Origin: Isoetes taiwanensis
Taxonomy: Eukaryota > Streptophyta > Lycopodiopsida > Isoetales > Isoetaceae
Length of the DNA: 64,000 bases
Reading direction: 5' to 3'
Assembly (NCBI GenBank): GCA_021234155.1
Contig: JAJEKV010000011.1
Span: 12,251,255 to 12,315,254, forward strand
Part shown: positions 23,341 to 35,225 of the stretch, in pieces
Position numbering within the stretch: position 1 is the stretch's first letter
How the letters are laid out: each line of letters begins with the position of its first letter
The notes under the pieces: generated by a model
What the model was told of the DNA's origin: nothing
The model's database searches: none
What the model saw: the letters and a program-made list of their open reading frames with translations, nothing else
Made by a program: the position numbers and the translations under genes

Positions 23341-23649
23341 GTGTTATATCTGCTAAAGAATATAGATTTATATAAAGCGGAGCCTCATAATAAATGCAAT
23401 GGAGCTTCACAATACTATGTGATTCGATTATGTTTGAACACTTTCTCTGGCTCTCGAAAAAGAAATAAGAAGAAGCAGACAGCTCTTCTGGCAATTGATG
23501 AGCTTTCTAAGATTTTTCTAGTTCTAGATGGTAGATGTTTTACTTCCCATTATTTCAAATATGATACCAAGTTTTTATACTCTTACTGGAGGACATTTCT
23601 TCCTTTCCATTATTTCATATGTGATATCTTGAATACTCATCATTCCTAG
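23341..23649 (+). other. open stretch, possible gene fragment
   Basis: A 102-codon frame with a credible middle part (SGSRKRNKKKQTALLAIDEL). The basic segment followed by a helical part resembles a real protein more than repeat noise. Ends are ambiguous because the frame begins inside the duplicated FB1 arm. Family not identified. Confidence 0.25.
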
Positions 23650-23820
23650 TCTTCTACATTATGCTAAGAACGAATTTTACACAATGTTAAGAGGTTGGTC
23701 GTCTATTACACAAGCTTTTATCAGTATGAAGCTAACCAAAAGACTAAGGGCATTATTGCAAAGAAAATTCTAACCACTAATGTTTGATGCAACAATTTAG
23801 CATGATCAATCACAATGAAT

Positions 23821-23937
23821 ATGTAGCATAATAACAGGGGGTTTTTTTTGTAATTTTATACGTTTTTCTCTATGGTTTTCATATGATTTGAAGGCCGTAT
23901 TTTGTGGGACGTACTAATGCGTATATCTAGAGTGCGC
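23821..23937 (+). repeat. ~115 bp dispersed repeat, copy R2
   Basis: Begins ATGTAGCATAATAACAGGGG like R1; the interior is more diverged, and it ends GTACTAATGCGTATATCTAG. About 80 bases downstream come ACATGCAAAGCTCGAGCAAG and TTTTAGGGTTTC, partly tandemly repeated (24,018-24,112). Confidence 0.65.
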
Positions 23938-24200
23938 TTAGGTTCATGGTGCTTTTTGTGTCATTTTTCCAATGGTTGCTTCCATGATTTTTTAACGTAT
24001 CCTAAACAAAAAACATGCAAAGCTCGAGCAAGGGCATTTTAGGGTTTCAGAGCTTGAGCAAGGATACAAGGTTCAAGGGCATTAGGGTTTCAGAGCTCGA
24101 GCAAGGATACAAGGTTCTGTGCTTCATATTTTTCGAAGGCAAAGAAAAGCTTCCAATCGATTTTCTTGGTCTATCTTGGCAGACTATAAGCCGGATTTAT

Positions 24201-24550
24201 AGCATGGTATGGATTTGGGCTTATAGGAAGGAGCGGCAGCAAGATTTCTGAAACCGTCGTTTCTTCTGTTCCTCACCTCTTCTGTTGCTCGTCTCCTGTT
24301 GTGTCAACGGTTTGACATGAAAAGCTCCCATGTCGGGCTTCGCCCGCGAGCTTACGTCCCGGAGAATCCAAATCCGTAGCATGGTATGGATTTGGGCTTA
24401 TAGGAAGGAGCGGCAGCAAGATTTCTGAAACCGTCGTCTCTTCTGTTGCTTGCCTCTTCTGTTGCTTGTCTCTTCTGTTGTTCCAACGGTTTGACATGAA
24501 AACCTCCCATGTCGGTTACGCCCACGAGCTTCTGTCCGGAGAATCCAAAT
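24201..24550 (+). repeat. ~177 bp tandem duplication
   Basis: Units 24,201-24,377 and 24,378-24,550 both start AGCATGGTATGGATTTGGGC and share CAACGGTTTGACATGAAAA and GGAGAATCCAAAT. Inside each unit a short TCTTCTGTTGCT motif is itself repeated with different copy number. Non-coding as far as I can see. Confidence 0.8.
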
Positions 24551-26098
24551 TGCTTCTTGGAATAAAGAACCAAAGATTCTATCTACCATATTTGGCTAAG
24601 GGTCAGAGGGTTTGCTTGTGAGCACATCAATGGCAGCAACCGCCTCCACATCCAGGTAAAGGTTTTTCCGCTTTATCAAATTTAAGATTCCAAGCTTGAA
24701 TTTAGCGTTTAGTTTCGTTCAACTTCTGGGGCAGTAGCAATGGAGCAATTGTCTGTAAATATGGCTGCCATGACTGCCCAACCCGTAGATGAAGCTTCCA
24801 AAGTGCTTCAAAATCTCAAATTCATAGATGGTTCTAAGAGAGTATATTCATCACAAATAGATATGCAGATAGACATGCTTCTGATTCACATTTGGGAGCT
24901 GCCATAGTATGCTAGTTACAATCACCACTGCAATGAGCTTGATATTATAAATTGTACAAATTGCAGCTAGCTTTGTTTGGCAATATCTTTGCAGGCCAGA
25001 AACAATGATGTGGGATTTCTTCTGTGCATGAAGATGGTTCAGACAGGCACTTTAAGTTAGAAGCTCAGTTGCCTGTATTGGATTGCTACTGCAAGGACGT
25101 TTCTTGCTGGTGTGCTGCTAGGGATGCCTGTATCCCATGTTGCATCACGTGACTGTGACTGCAGGCAGGTAAATATAACCCAATTCTTTATCTGATTAAA
25201 AATTGAGCATTTGCCTTTGTTGCAGATTACAAGACCAGTTGCAAAATTTTGTAGTTGCCTCTAATTCAATATCCAAACCTGCCATACCTTGATATTCTGC
25301 CGTTACACTAATGTCGTCTTACATCTTTGCTTTTAGCTCATTCAATTGCAAAAGCTAGAGGTGTGCAGATGAAGCTAGAGGTATGCAGCCACGTCTGCTT
25401 GAACGAATCTGTTCAAAGGGGAAATTTCACAATTTGACAGGAACCATAGAATCATTCTGACTGTACAGAGAATCAAACAGGTCTTGGAAAGCCACATAAT
25501 TGCAAAGGGAAAGATTTGATTCTACCTAGTATGCAGCACCTATTTGGTTCTTTGTAACAATTAATTTGAGGATTTTGCATTATGCTTTTCAACTCCAGTT
25601 TAGGCCAGTTGTGCTACATATCCAGTAAGTGTGGCATGGTGAGAAGATTTGGGGAAGCAGCCAAATTCTTCTCTTCTGTGTGGGAGGGCGTAGCACCTAT
25701 GCTCCCGGTGGTTCAGTCTCCAGTCATAGTCGTCCAAATTATTCTTATTTAGAGGCACACGATATTTCTAAGAGATAGAGTAAAGCAGTTCAACAGATTA
25801 TTGAGACATTTTGGCTTCATTTCCACATTACACTTTGGCTTTATATTACAGTGTATTTTCTTCTTACTTATCTATCTGTTCAATGGTTTGTGACCATTGT
25901 CATTTTTTTTTTTTTTTATATTACTCGTCATTTCCATATCCATAGATGATGTTTTAATGCATCCTTTGCACCAACATTTAATGTTCTTTCCTGAAGCATA
26001 AATAAGCATAAACAGTGACTAGTTTTTCCTGCTCCGTGACAACTAAATACTCAGGGAATAAAATATGTTCATATTTGTTGATCTTCATGTGACATCCA
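24551..26098. other. 1.5 kb without a clear gene
   Basis: A possible 5' exon, MAATASTSR before GTAAAG at 24,630-24,656, is followed by an open stretch at 24,730-24,907 (MAAMTAQPVDEASKVLQNLK), which would suit the start of a plant gene, but no continuation was found. The rest is AT-rich with T-runs at 25,903-25,918. Confidence 0.35.
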
Positions 26099-26663
26099 AC
26101 AACCATTGATATTAACAACCAACACATAACTACCATTGACATTAATTAACACAACCATTGGGTCCAACACATTTAAATTAAAATCCCCCGTAAACCCCCT
26201 TTGGTTTGGGTGCATATTCACACGGGAGGTGACTCCGGGCAACGAGAGCTGTTGGATAGGCATATTCACCCCTTATTCCTTAATCTACACCGTACGTAAA
26301 GTTCCTCGTTTGTGGGGTATGCAAGTACAAAATCTGCTATACTGTATAACAAGATTCGCAAAATACTATAAGATTTCAAGTGGAATACTATATGATGTTG
26401 ATTTCGTACGTGCAAAATACAATTATGAGGGCTCTCGCTGCCCTATGTCACCCCCCGTGTGAATATGCACCCAAACCAAAGGGGGTTTACGGGGGATTTT
26501 AATTTAAATGTGTTGGACCCAATGGTTGTGTTAATTAATGTCAATGGTAGTTATGTGTTGGTTGTTAATATCAATGGTTGTTATGTGTTGGGGGATTTAA
26601 TTTTTATATGTTGGATGTTAATGGTTTGTGTTGCAAAAAAAAAATTTTGGCCCCTTCGGGGCC
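26099..26663. mobile_element. foldback element FB2
   Basis: Inverted arms 26,099-26,250 and 26,431-26,582 with the same arm phrases as FB1 (CCCCCTTTGGTTTGGGTGCA; CACGGG). To the right the arm is followed by an extra stretch ending in the palindrome GGCCCCTTCGGGGCC at 26,649-26,663; the matching left palindrome is missing, so the left end is truncated or rearranged. Confidence 0.75.
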
Positions 26664-27160
26664 TTAGGGACATCACCTCCCCCCCCCCGGGTGTGACAAA
26701 ATTTTTAGAATTCAAACAAAAAAAAAAAACTAGAATTCATTTGAGGCTTTCATCACCTGTAGCTTTTGAATTTCATCACAATAAAACAAATAGAACATAA
26801 GTAAAAGTTACCATAAAGATAGAGCAGATTGATCCCATTATTCTGAAAGTCATAAAGTTTGCAACACCCATACACAAACATTTTTCAACTGGAATTGCAA
26901 CACCCATACACAAACATTTTTCAACTGGAATTTAACAGCAGCCTTTGGCCTCCATGGATTCTTGTGGTGGGAAACCAAAGTGGGAAATTTTCTGCTTGTT
27001 AGAACAAGGATCTAGAAGCCTTGGAATTTGCTTAATAACTGCCTCAAAATATAAAAATGCATGGTAATTTTTTGCAAGCTTCATTCGGAATGAGCCATAA
27101 AACAATATCCAATAAGCGCAATCCTCAGATTAATCACCGGTAAGATGTGAAAGCCTATCA
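26664..27160. other. no gene seen
   Basis: A C-run (26,687-26,696), an A-run and a 46-base tandem duplication (26,858-26,930, phrase CAACACCCATACACAAACAT twice) are the only structure noticed. Confidence 0.5.
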
Positions 27161-27572
27161 AACCCGGCCGAAAAATTGCTGTTTTAGCATAGATAACTAC
27201 TTAACCAAACATATCTATATCATACATTATCAAAAAGATCTCGGAGAGAGCTTTCCAACGCAATAAAAATCATCTGAAACAGAGCTCTGGATCAAAAGTT
27301 ATGATAAGAAATGTGTTGCCGGTGGGGAAACTGCACTACATTTTCCCTTCAAGCCCTTCATGTGCCCAACCCGGCCGAAAAATTGCTGTTTTAGCATAGA
27401 TAACTTAACCAAACATATCCATATTGTACATTATCAAAAAGATCTCGGAGAGAGCTTTCCAACGCAATAAAAATCATCTGAAACAGAGCTCTGGATCAAA
27501 AGTTATGATAAGAAATGTGTTGCCGGCGGGGAAACTGCACTACATGTGCCCTTCAAGCCCTTCATGCGCCCT
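27161..27572 (+). repeat. ~207 bp tandem duplication
   Basis: Units 27,161-27,367 and 27,368-27,572 start AACCCGGCCGAAAAATTGCT and share GAGAGCTTTCCAACGCAATA and GTTGCCGG. About 95 percent alike by eye. No coding role recognised. Confidence 0.8.
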
Positions 27573-27580
27573 TCAAGCGC

Positions 27581-27714
27581 CCATTATGCACCACACACAC
27601 AAAAAGAGGGCTTTTGTTGTGAGCCATTGGTTGTTGACCATTATGCACCACACGCACAAAAAAAGGACTTTTGTTGTGAGCCATTGGTTGTTGACCATTG
27701 AAAAAAAAGGCTAA
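27581..27714 (+). repeat. ~67 bp tandem duplication joined to R3
   Basis: Two units share CCATTATGCACCACAC and GCCATTGGTTGTTGACCATT. The right edge runs into the inverted ~115 bp repeat R3. The inverse of the junction sequence appears right after R4 (53,740-53,815), so this stretch belongs to the same element family. Confidence 0.7.
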
Positions 27715-27736
27715 AATCAATGGCTCAGAAATGGTG

Positions 27737-27850
27737 CACTCTAGATGTACGCATTAGTACATCCATTTGAATACATCACGAAATCATAGGAAAACCTTAG
27801 TGAAAAGCGTACAAAAACACAAAGAAAACCCCCTGTTATTATGCTACATA
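27737..27850 (-). repeat. ~115 bp dispersed repeat, copy R3 (inverted)
   Basis: Reads GCACTCTAGATGTACGCATT on the plus strand and ends TTATTATGCTACAT, the reverse of R1, R2 and R4. Closest by eye to R4, including flanking sequence. Confidence 0.7.
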
Positions 27851-28190
27851 TTCAGTTATTAATTGCCATATGAAGTAAGGGGCATAAAATATGAGGTCAT
27901 GGAGATTGTTGTTAAAAGATATGATGAACTTTATTTAAAAGAAAATTGAGTTCCTTCATGGCAGCCTTCAATGGCACTACTAAATTGGCAAGACCTTATA
28001 AATTGAGGTGGCACTACCAAATTCGCAACCGACGAAGTTTTCCATATATATAGGTAATCTTGTTGGGCACGTTGCCATATCACATCATAGCCATTGAAAT
28101 TGTGTTACATGGTTGTGGTTTTAGTTTTGCCCTTAAGTGCACAGCCAATGGTTGTGGTGTGTTGATGTTGCCATCTCTTTGTTTCCCTAA

Positions 28191-28665
28191 GGGCCCGAAG
28201 GGCCCAAAAATTTTTTTGATACAATAACATAACTACCATTAACATTAATTAACTTAAACCATTGCATCTAACATTTTTAAATTACAATCCCCCTGAAACC
28301 CCCTTTGATTTGGGTGCACATTCACACGGGGGGTTACGTAGGGCAGCGAGAGCCCCTAAGAACTTACAATACGTGTACAAAATTAACACTATTAAGTACA
28401 TTCTCTCAAACCTTATAGTATTTTATAAACCTTAATATACAGTATACAAAAACTTGTACATGCATACCCCACAAACGAGGATCGCTATGTACGGTCCTGA
28501 TCTTGGAATAAAGGGCAAATATGCCCATCCGACAGCTCTCGTTGCCCGGAGTAACCCCCCGTGTGAATATGCACCCAAACCAAAGGGGGTTTCAGGGGGA
28601 TTGTAATTTAAAAATGTTAGATGCAATGGTTTAAGTTAATTAATGTTAATGGTAGTTATGTTATG
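28191..28665. mobile_element. foldback element FB3
   Basis: Left end has GGGCCCGAAGGGCCC at 28,191; arms about 28,225-28,353 and 28,530-28,664 are inverted copies. The centre (28,360-28,520) matches FB1 and FB4. The right palindrome is missing. Non-coding. Confidence 0.8.
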
Positions 28666-29640
28666 TTACCATAAGGCAGAAAATGAGAGTTCTTATGGAT
28701 TTTTTAATTCTCTTTACTCTGTAGAAATAATAGATTATCCATATTCTCTTCTTATCCTATCATAAGTGCTCGAACCTTATTAGCTTTCATCCATTGATGC
28801 CAAAAAGGATTATGAGGTAGGACAAGCAGTTACCCAAGCAACAAGCCATTATAAGCTACGATGTGTTTCAAATCCAAATCAAGAATCAGGCTAAGTTCAA
28901 CCACTCAACCATAGCAAGGAAAGGATTAGAACTCGCCATCCAACCATAGAATCAGAGCATCTCTTATTCATCCACCGACCACAGAGCTAGCATGAGGCAA
29001 AGCGCAAATCCCGAGATGATTCGCATAACACCTTCCTTCCATATTTATATGCATAGCTAGCTCTCTTTTACCCTTTTCTCCCAAGACTTTTCAATAAAGG
29101 TTACTTGGAATATAAAGCTTCCACCTTATATGGTTCGTTGGACTATGCCTTGGAAGGCCTCAGGTGTCTGCTACAGATTCTAGCTCCAAACCATTACAGC
29201 CCATTGAGGTAGAAGGCAATTGTGTTTAGTTGTATGCTAGAAACAAAATCATATGTCTTTGATTAAGAAATCTGTATCTAAGTTCCATGAACTTAGGTAA
29301 ACTACAAAGGAAAGTGACTGGACTCACCACCCATCACCTTTCCTTTCTGGATTTATCCCATCATCTTGTGGCGAAAAGATGATGTATAAAGGTCAACGTA
29401 TGTCATGACTCACAATACATATGGCCTGGCCATCGGACTACTTCCTGATGCCACGTCCTCTTGGGCCCTTGATTATTCGAGACACATTGTACACTGCTAG
29501 TATTAGCCTTGCTAATACCTCTTGGAGTGCTATGCTCCTCCCAAGACAGAGCATCATGCTCAAGACTAGTTCATCCTCAACATACAGACCGAAGATCTAT
29601 CTATAAAGATCCTAATAGTTGTTACTTAGCCAATTTCCAG
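28666..29640. other. 1 kb without a recognisable gene
   Basis: Single copy in the window. Short frames only. It directly abuts the 3' end of gag copy 4 and may be 3' sequence of the same retroelement, but no protease or RT motif was found. Confidence 0.4.
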
Positions 29641-29689
29641 AAGGAATTGTAATAGCCCAACAAGGTAGAAGACAACGGTTCTCAGTTGT

Positions 29690-30613
29690 AGGAGCCTCCA
29701 GTACTTCTTGAAGGTCCACTCCCCATCATCATTACTATTGGAGTTGTCCTTTCGGTTTTCTTATTTAGCATCATCTCGTTCATGCTTGTCCCCATCAGAG
29801 CATGGAGCTTTGGCATCATTGGTACAATCCCAAGCTATATGCCCCGGACGTGTACAATTATAGCAACTAGATGAGCATGAATCTCGTTTGTCCAACTGCT
29901 TGAAAATCAAACTCATTGTTGAGTCATTTGAGACTTCAGTTTGTGAATCTTTCTTCGATTTGGCAACCTTATTTTGTCATGTGTACTTGTTTTCATCCTG
30001 TACGACGAAAGCCATTGTTCTATCCTGATGCAGAGTTCTCGACTGCAACAACTTAATAATAAAAAGTCCCTTTGCAATGTTGTAAGGAATTGGACACACC
30101 TATCATGAGAGGAGATCCCTGGAGTTCCAACTGGAATCATGCTCAATACAACTTTCATTCCTCTGAATGGCCATGCTCGTGGAAGAAATCATCCATCTTG
30201 GTTAGCCACTTCAAAAGTATGATACCATCCTGCTCGCCCTTGAAGAAACTAAGAATCTCCTTCGGGTCCTTTGGATATTTTTTCCTAGGTTCTTTCTTCT
30301 TATGAACATGATGATCAATCAGCAGAATCATCTCCTCCATTTGGAGGAATACCACGAGACGGATTGCCCCTAGGAGAAGGTCGAGCTTTTGAATCGTTGC
30401 TACTGGAAGGTTCATCATGTCGGAATCGACGTGTCACTCCAGGCATAACACGATCATCGAGTTTTTTAGGTTTGACAACAATTCCCGCAATACCATCGCG
30501 GTCTCCGATAATCGCTCTTTCCCATTATAGACCATAGCACTTTTCGTTCGAGAATCTGCTTGACGACTCTCATCCAACAAAGGAGTTTGATTTTTAAAGG
30601 TTGGAGGTGCCAT
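29690..30613 (-). pseudogene. retrotransposon gag fragment with CCHC zinc knuckle, copy 4
   Basis: Longest gag copy at its 3' side. From 30613: MAPPTFKNQ, the lysine-rich KKKEPRKKYPKD, WLTKMDDFFHEHG (to about 30,155), then after an internal loss near 30,125 a decayed middle, then CYNCTRPGHIAWDC at 29,824-29,865, a perfect C-X2-C-X4-H-X4-C knuckle. Known role of such proteins: capsid formation and RNA packaging of LTR retrotransposons. Stops and frame changes make it non-functional. After the knuckle the frame is acidic and lysine-rich (HERDD) and fades out near 29,690. Confidence 0.75.
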
Positions 30614-31076
30614 TATATATGCTTCTTTTTGTTTTTCTGGGAACCATTATGTAAAAAGGAAAGAAATAAGCCATTGAAAATTTGGGGCCGTCCCTCGTTC
30701 AATTTGGGCACTCTCCACAGTTTTGCTGAACAAGCTGTTCACCCTGAACCAACTCGTGGCCCAGCTTCCTGAAACGTCGGCGTGAAGAACTCGGCAGATT
30801 GCTTCCTTCAGCAGGTACGTCCATACGTCACCCACTTGCTTTGCAGCAAATCGCTTTCCCAGCCTTGTCAAAATGATTATGCTGTGCATTTGCATCCTGC
30901 AAAAATTACAGCAACTAAATATCAACATTGACATGTCCCTTGCTTGGGCTACTCAAATACTCTCGCATTCACATTGCCACACGCTTTTAGTTCAATTTTC
31001 CTTGTCACTTTCTTGATATTGCAAAGGCCCACTTACAAAACCCTATAACCATTGCACTCCATGATAAGGAAGGAAG
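30614..31076. repeat. inversion junction between two gag leader copies
   Basis: From 30,614 to about 30,940 the leader of gag copy 4 runs in its usual orientation up to ACATTGACATGTCCC. Then the sequence switches to the reverse complement of the flank seen near 4,000-4,110 (TTGCTTGGGCTACTCAAATA onward), ending CCATGATAAGG at the LINE insertion. The junction at about 30,940 is where the two opposite arms meet. Confidence 0.75.
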
Positions 31077-31259
31077 GAAGGCAGGAAGGTTCTTTTATCG
31101 TCCGCGGAGGCCAATCGGCCTATGGGACCCAAATTACACGGGTGCAGCAAGCCCGTTGCTACCCGGATTAAAAAACCTCCTTACGAGGGAAAAACTGTCG
31201 CAGCAACAAGCCTGCTGGCAGCTGTACAAATATACATATACACATGAATTCCTGGCACC

Positions 31260-31514
31260 TCAGGTAGGCGCGCGGGGACAGAGGTGAGTCCACAGATCCA
31301 AAACCTCTTGGAGGTAGGAGCCAAGGGATCGAAGTGACGGCGTACTGAGTAGCTCGTACGGTGGCAGACCAAGTCGCACCAAGAGGGCGTAGCGAGCCCG
31401 GATCTGACTATAGGCTGGACAGCTCTGGAAGGCATGGCTTTCATCCTCAACAACCCCCAGCGGGCAACACAAGCCTGTCCTGGCGCGGCTCTCCAATCCA
31501 CCGACCCGTCTCAA
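31260..31514 (-). pseudogene. LINE C-terminal zinc-like domain
   Basis: The phrase CCPLGVVEDESHAFQSCP has spaced Cys-His-Cys residues like the zf-RVT type tail found after RT in plant LINEs. The same phrase in diverged form occurs at 43,975-44,030 and 59,520-59,575, which ties the three elements to one clade. Confidence 0.65.
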
Positions 31515-32329
31515 GCCGAAGATGGTGGGCCCCTGTTCGAATGGACGCGATGATCCCCGCGCTTCTTCATGGGCAACCGAGAACGCAGTAGAGTTGTGGG
31601 CCTCGAACCGTGGTGGGGTTTATGTGTTGTTTGTAGTGTGCCATCTTTACCGTTCCGAGCATTGTGGTCCCGTGAGCTTCCCCAGAAACAAGAGTCCAAG
31701 TACCCCTCGGCCTATCCCCGGCCGGGCGCTCAGGTGCACTTGGACGCACCTATGTGCCTCTACGCTCCAGTAGCGCCCGCCATCGGGCTCTCTTTGTCCT
31801 TCCAACAAGCCCTCGAAGTCGCTGCGGGCTCATCGCCACAGCCAGAAGCCAAGCGCGGGAGCCGAAAGTGTCGCCCATGCTGGCCACCTTCCGAAATAAA
31901 CAATGTGTCTATGGAGGGCCGCGATGCCGCAGGGCATGAATCCCGCCTCCTCGCAACAAGATCCGATATGGAACCGAGGGCTTGACCCCAAGTGCCCGCA
32001 TCAAAAATGCCTTCGGACCTGCTCCAAGTCGCTTCCAAGTCACCAAAGACACCACCGGGCCCCACACCTCACCCCATACGTAAGAACTGGCCCACCACCG
32101 TTCGGAACAAATGTGACCGGTGGCTCCAAATACAGGCTTCTGCGGACGCATTGTTTTGCATTATGCATACTTTTCCAACTGCGGTCACCCGAAGGCGAAT
32201 GGATGCATCCCAATACATTGAGGACGGAAATTCCACCCCCAGGTACTTGTAGCTGGGCGTGACCTCTACCATCTCCCCCTGATAAGTGAGCGCCGGAGGT
32301 GCTGGATGACGGAGGAGGATATGAGGACC

Positions 32330-33125
32330 ACCTTAGTCTTGGCCGTTGACACGCATGTCCGCCGCCTGGCGAGAATGTGTCCGGGCATCTAGGTGTGCCC
32401 GCATGCCCTCGGTGTATGGGGCCAAGAGGTCCACATCATCCGCATAGATGAGCTGCCAGATGACCTGGTGCAAGAGTTGTATACCGCCCCCCTCCCCCCT
32501 CCCCATTGGCAGCAAGCCAGGCTTCCAACTGGTCAATGTAAAGTCCAAAGAGTGTGGGTGAGAGAGGACAACCTTGCCTAACTCCAATGCTGCTGGCAAA
32601 TGACTGTCCAAGGTTCCGGTTGCATGCGGCTCGTGGCGGCTCTCGTGATGCTCTGTACAATCGCGCTCTCGCAGATCCACAGGGAGCCCCAGATGGTGCA
32701 ATCTCGCCCACAACTTTTCTCGGGGTACCGTATCGAAAGCTTTTGCAAAGTCCACAAAACAACAAGATGCAGTCCTCCTAACGGTTCCTGCTGTCCTCGA
32801 CCAGGGCCCTGAGTGTGAAGATGTGATCAATGGTCGAATGTCGGGGTCGGAAGCCTGCCTGGGTAAGTGCCCTGATTTCCGCTACCTCTGCCCAGCTGGT
32901 TACCTGCTGTTCGAGAATGCCCGCCAACAGCTTGGCAAACACTGAGCTGACCATGATGGTTCGGTAATTGGTCGACAAAGGTGGGTCCCCTCGCCTTGTA
33001 GATCGGAACAACCCCGCCGTGGTCCATGACCGGGAGAACCCTCTTGCAAGGCCCTCGCTGAACAAAGGCAAAGCAGGGACGGGCACCATGGGCTGTCCTG
33101 CCCACTTGAGCAACTCCGCTTGCAA
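32330..33125 (-). pseudogene. LINE reverse transcriptase remnant
   Basis: Motifs in order: NYRTIMVSSVFAKLLAGILE and QAGFRPRHSTIDHIFTLRAL (33,125-32,800), CFVDFAKAFDTVPREKLW (about 32,765), IGVRQGCPLSPTLFGLYIDQ (about 32,580) and the intact catalytic YADDVDLLA (YADD at 32,435-32,446). The motifs lie in two alternating frames, so at least two frameshifts separate them. Fits the palm and fingers of a non-LTR RT. Confidence 0.85.
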
Positions 33126-33757
33126 GCCGTCTAAGTCTCCGGCCTTCCCATTAGCCAGGCGCCGCAGCCACTCTTCGACATCTTCTTCTCGCGATCACCA
33201 GCGGTGGCCATGTTATGGGGCACATCCGTCCGGTTCCCGGGATCATAAAGTCATGTGTATCGCCCCCATTGCTCCGCCGCGGATGTGCCCCCGTGTAGGG
33301 TCGCATCGGCCTTTGGAGTACCCCCGCACCGTAAAAGTTCTCGGGTGGGTGTCTAGTAGGCCAACATTTCTCCTTGGTGCCTTGCCGTGTACCTTGCCTT
33401 TGTTTCCTTGAGGAAGGCGCTGTAATGGCTGGTGGCCTGAGCTCCCGCGGTCCCCGATCCACGATGAGACCTGAGTGCGCCGCTTATGCCTTCCTTACAC
33501 TCACCATCCGCTTACGCTGAAAGGTTGCAGCCTCCGATCTCGGCGCGGGGGAGGCCTCCCAAAGCAACCGGCCCCGCCTGCTCGGGAGGGAGCTCAACCG
33601 GGTTGGTCCGCTTGTCGCTCCGGCATGTGGGCCCGCAAAACTGCCGGGAGGGCTTCGCGAGCATGTCGGCAGAACCCTCCGCCGCCATAATCCAAGCGCA
33701 ACCGAGGTCGCAAAAGGTGCTGCTATCGAGGGGGCCGTAGGGCTGGCCGTGCCAACC

Positions 33758-34250
33758 TCACATAGAGTGGGAGGTGATCCGAGTCGGCCTCCCTCGCCCC
33801 GACCGGCCCCGCGTGCCGCGGAAAATGGTCGACACGGTGTACATCCCGCGTACCACTATGACATAATCCACGACACTAGTTCCGCCGGGCCGTGATTGTC
33901 CCGTCCGCAAGTGTACCCGCGGGAAGAGGGCCATTGTGGTAGGCCATTGCATATGAGCGGGTCAAAGATACCACACATCGAGCAATTGTTCCGCCGGCGG
34001 GTGACCGACCGTCATCCGAAAGTGCCGCGGGCAAGCCGCCTCGGGACGCAAATCGGCAAAGACGCCATCCGCGAGGGGGTCCAGCCGCGCATGGCCTATT
34101 CCACCCCGCGCCCGCGCATTGAAGTCTCCGAGGAGCATGACGCCGCCCATCCGCTTGTCAGCCGGCCAGATGTCATCATATAGATCGACATACGGGTCCA
34201 TCCCGGCCCACCTCCGGGTGGCGTGATAGAAGGGACTCTCTCGCATGTGG
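33758..34250 (-). pseudogene. LINE apurinic endonuclease remnant
   Basis: Frames show GDFNARARGG near 34,130 and, further on, TSVVDYVIV near 33,870; GDFN and S-x-x-DY are standard boxes of the LINE endonuclease. YVDLYDDIWPADKRMGG precedes GDFN. The frame changes at least twice. Confidence 0.7.
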
Positions 34251-35225
34251 AAAGTAGCAAGCGCCTAGGAAGAGAGGATCGCCGCCGGGTGGTGCACTCG
34301 ACCCACAAGTAGCGTTTATGTCCGCCGGTCTTCCGAGGGAAACCAAATGTGCCAAGGCTACCCGGTAGTAGCAGGCAACCCCACCATGCCCACGCCTCCC
34401 TCAGACAACCATTGAACACCGAAAAAATGCTAGTACCCCGGCAGATCGGGCAGCTTTGTGGGTCTGGTGTTCCCATGTTCCATGAGGAAGATGAGGTCCA
34501 TGTCCACAGCCATCGAATTGAGGCTATCGCCCTTCCGCCACGGAAACCCCGACAGCCTGCACCACCACCCGGAGGCACAATTCCTATTGAGCGATCGGAG
34601 ATGCTTGTGTAGTGTGTGTCACTTAAGGACCAGCCAGCCGAGCGCATCGAGTTGCAGGGGGCGACTTCGACAAGCGAAGCGAGGCAGCAGGGCAGATTTG
34701 GGCGAAGCGGGAGCGCACCGAAGTTGTAGGGGTAGATTGGCGAGGAGCAGAGCGAGGCGTGAGGGGTAGCATTTAGCTGAAAGCGTGTACCGCAAAGACT
34801 GGCCGACGGCGGGCGCCCCACGACCGGGCGAACTCCCCGCCAAGGGCCTCCTGCTGTAATCGGAGTAAGATCCCGCTCACATACGAGATGTTCCCTTCGC
34901 AACTTGCCCCCTGCCGCAAGATGGCCTCTCTAACTTGTGCATCCGCAACGTGAACACCACGACTTCGGCTGCGGGTTCGGGCGCTGACCGCATGCCGGGC
35001 TGGTCGTGGTAACCTCGAATCGTCTCCTGACCGTGAAACGCCATGCGCCCAAGGATTCGTGTGTATCTTCAGGGTGAGATTCTCTCCCGGCTCTTTTCAA
35101 GCCCGAACTACCAGGTTGTGGTTCCGTCGCTCGCCACACCTCGGCGTCCGGTGAGGGCACCGCCCAATCTGCCCGGTGGCGCACGCATGATGATGGTGCG
35201 GCAGGGCGGGCCGCGTCGCCGGCGC

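Noticed and set aside
28432-28626. 64-residue frame in FB3 (and similar ones in FB1, FB2)
   Set aside because: It spans the inverted arm and centre of a foldback element; similar frames vary in length between copies and have no coding character.
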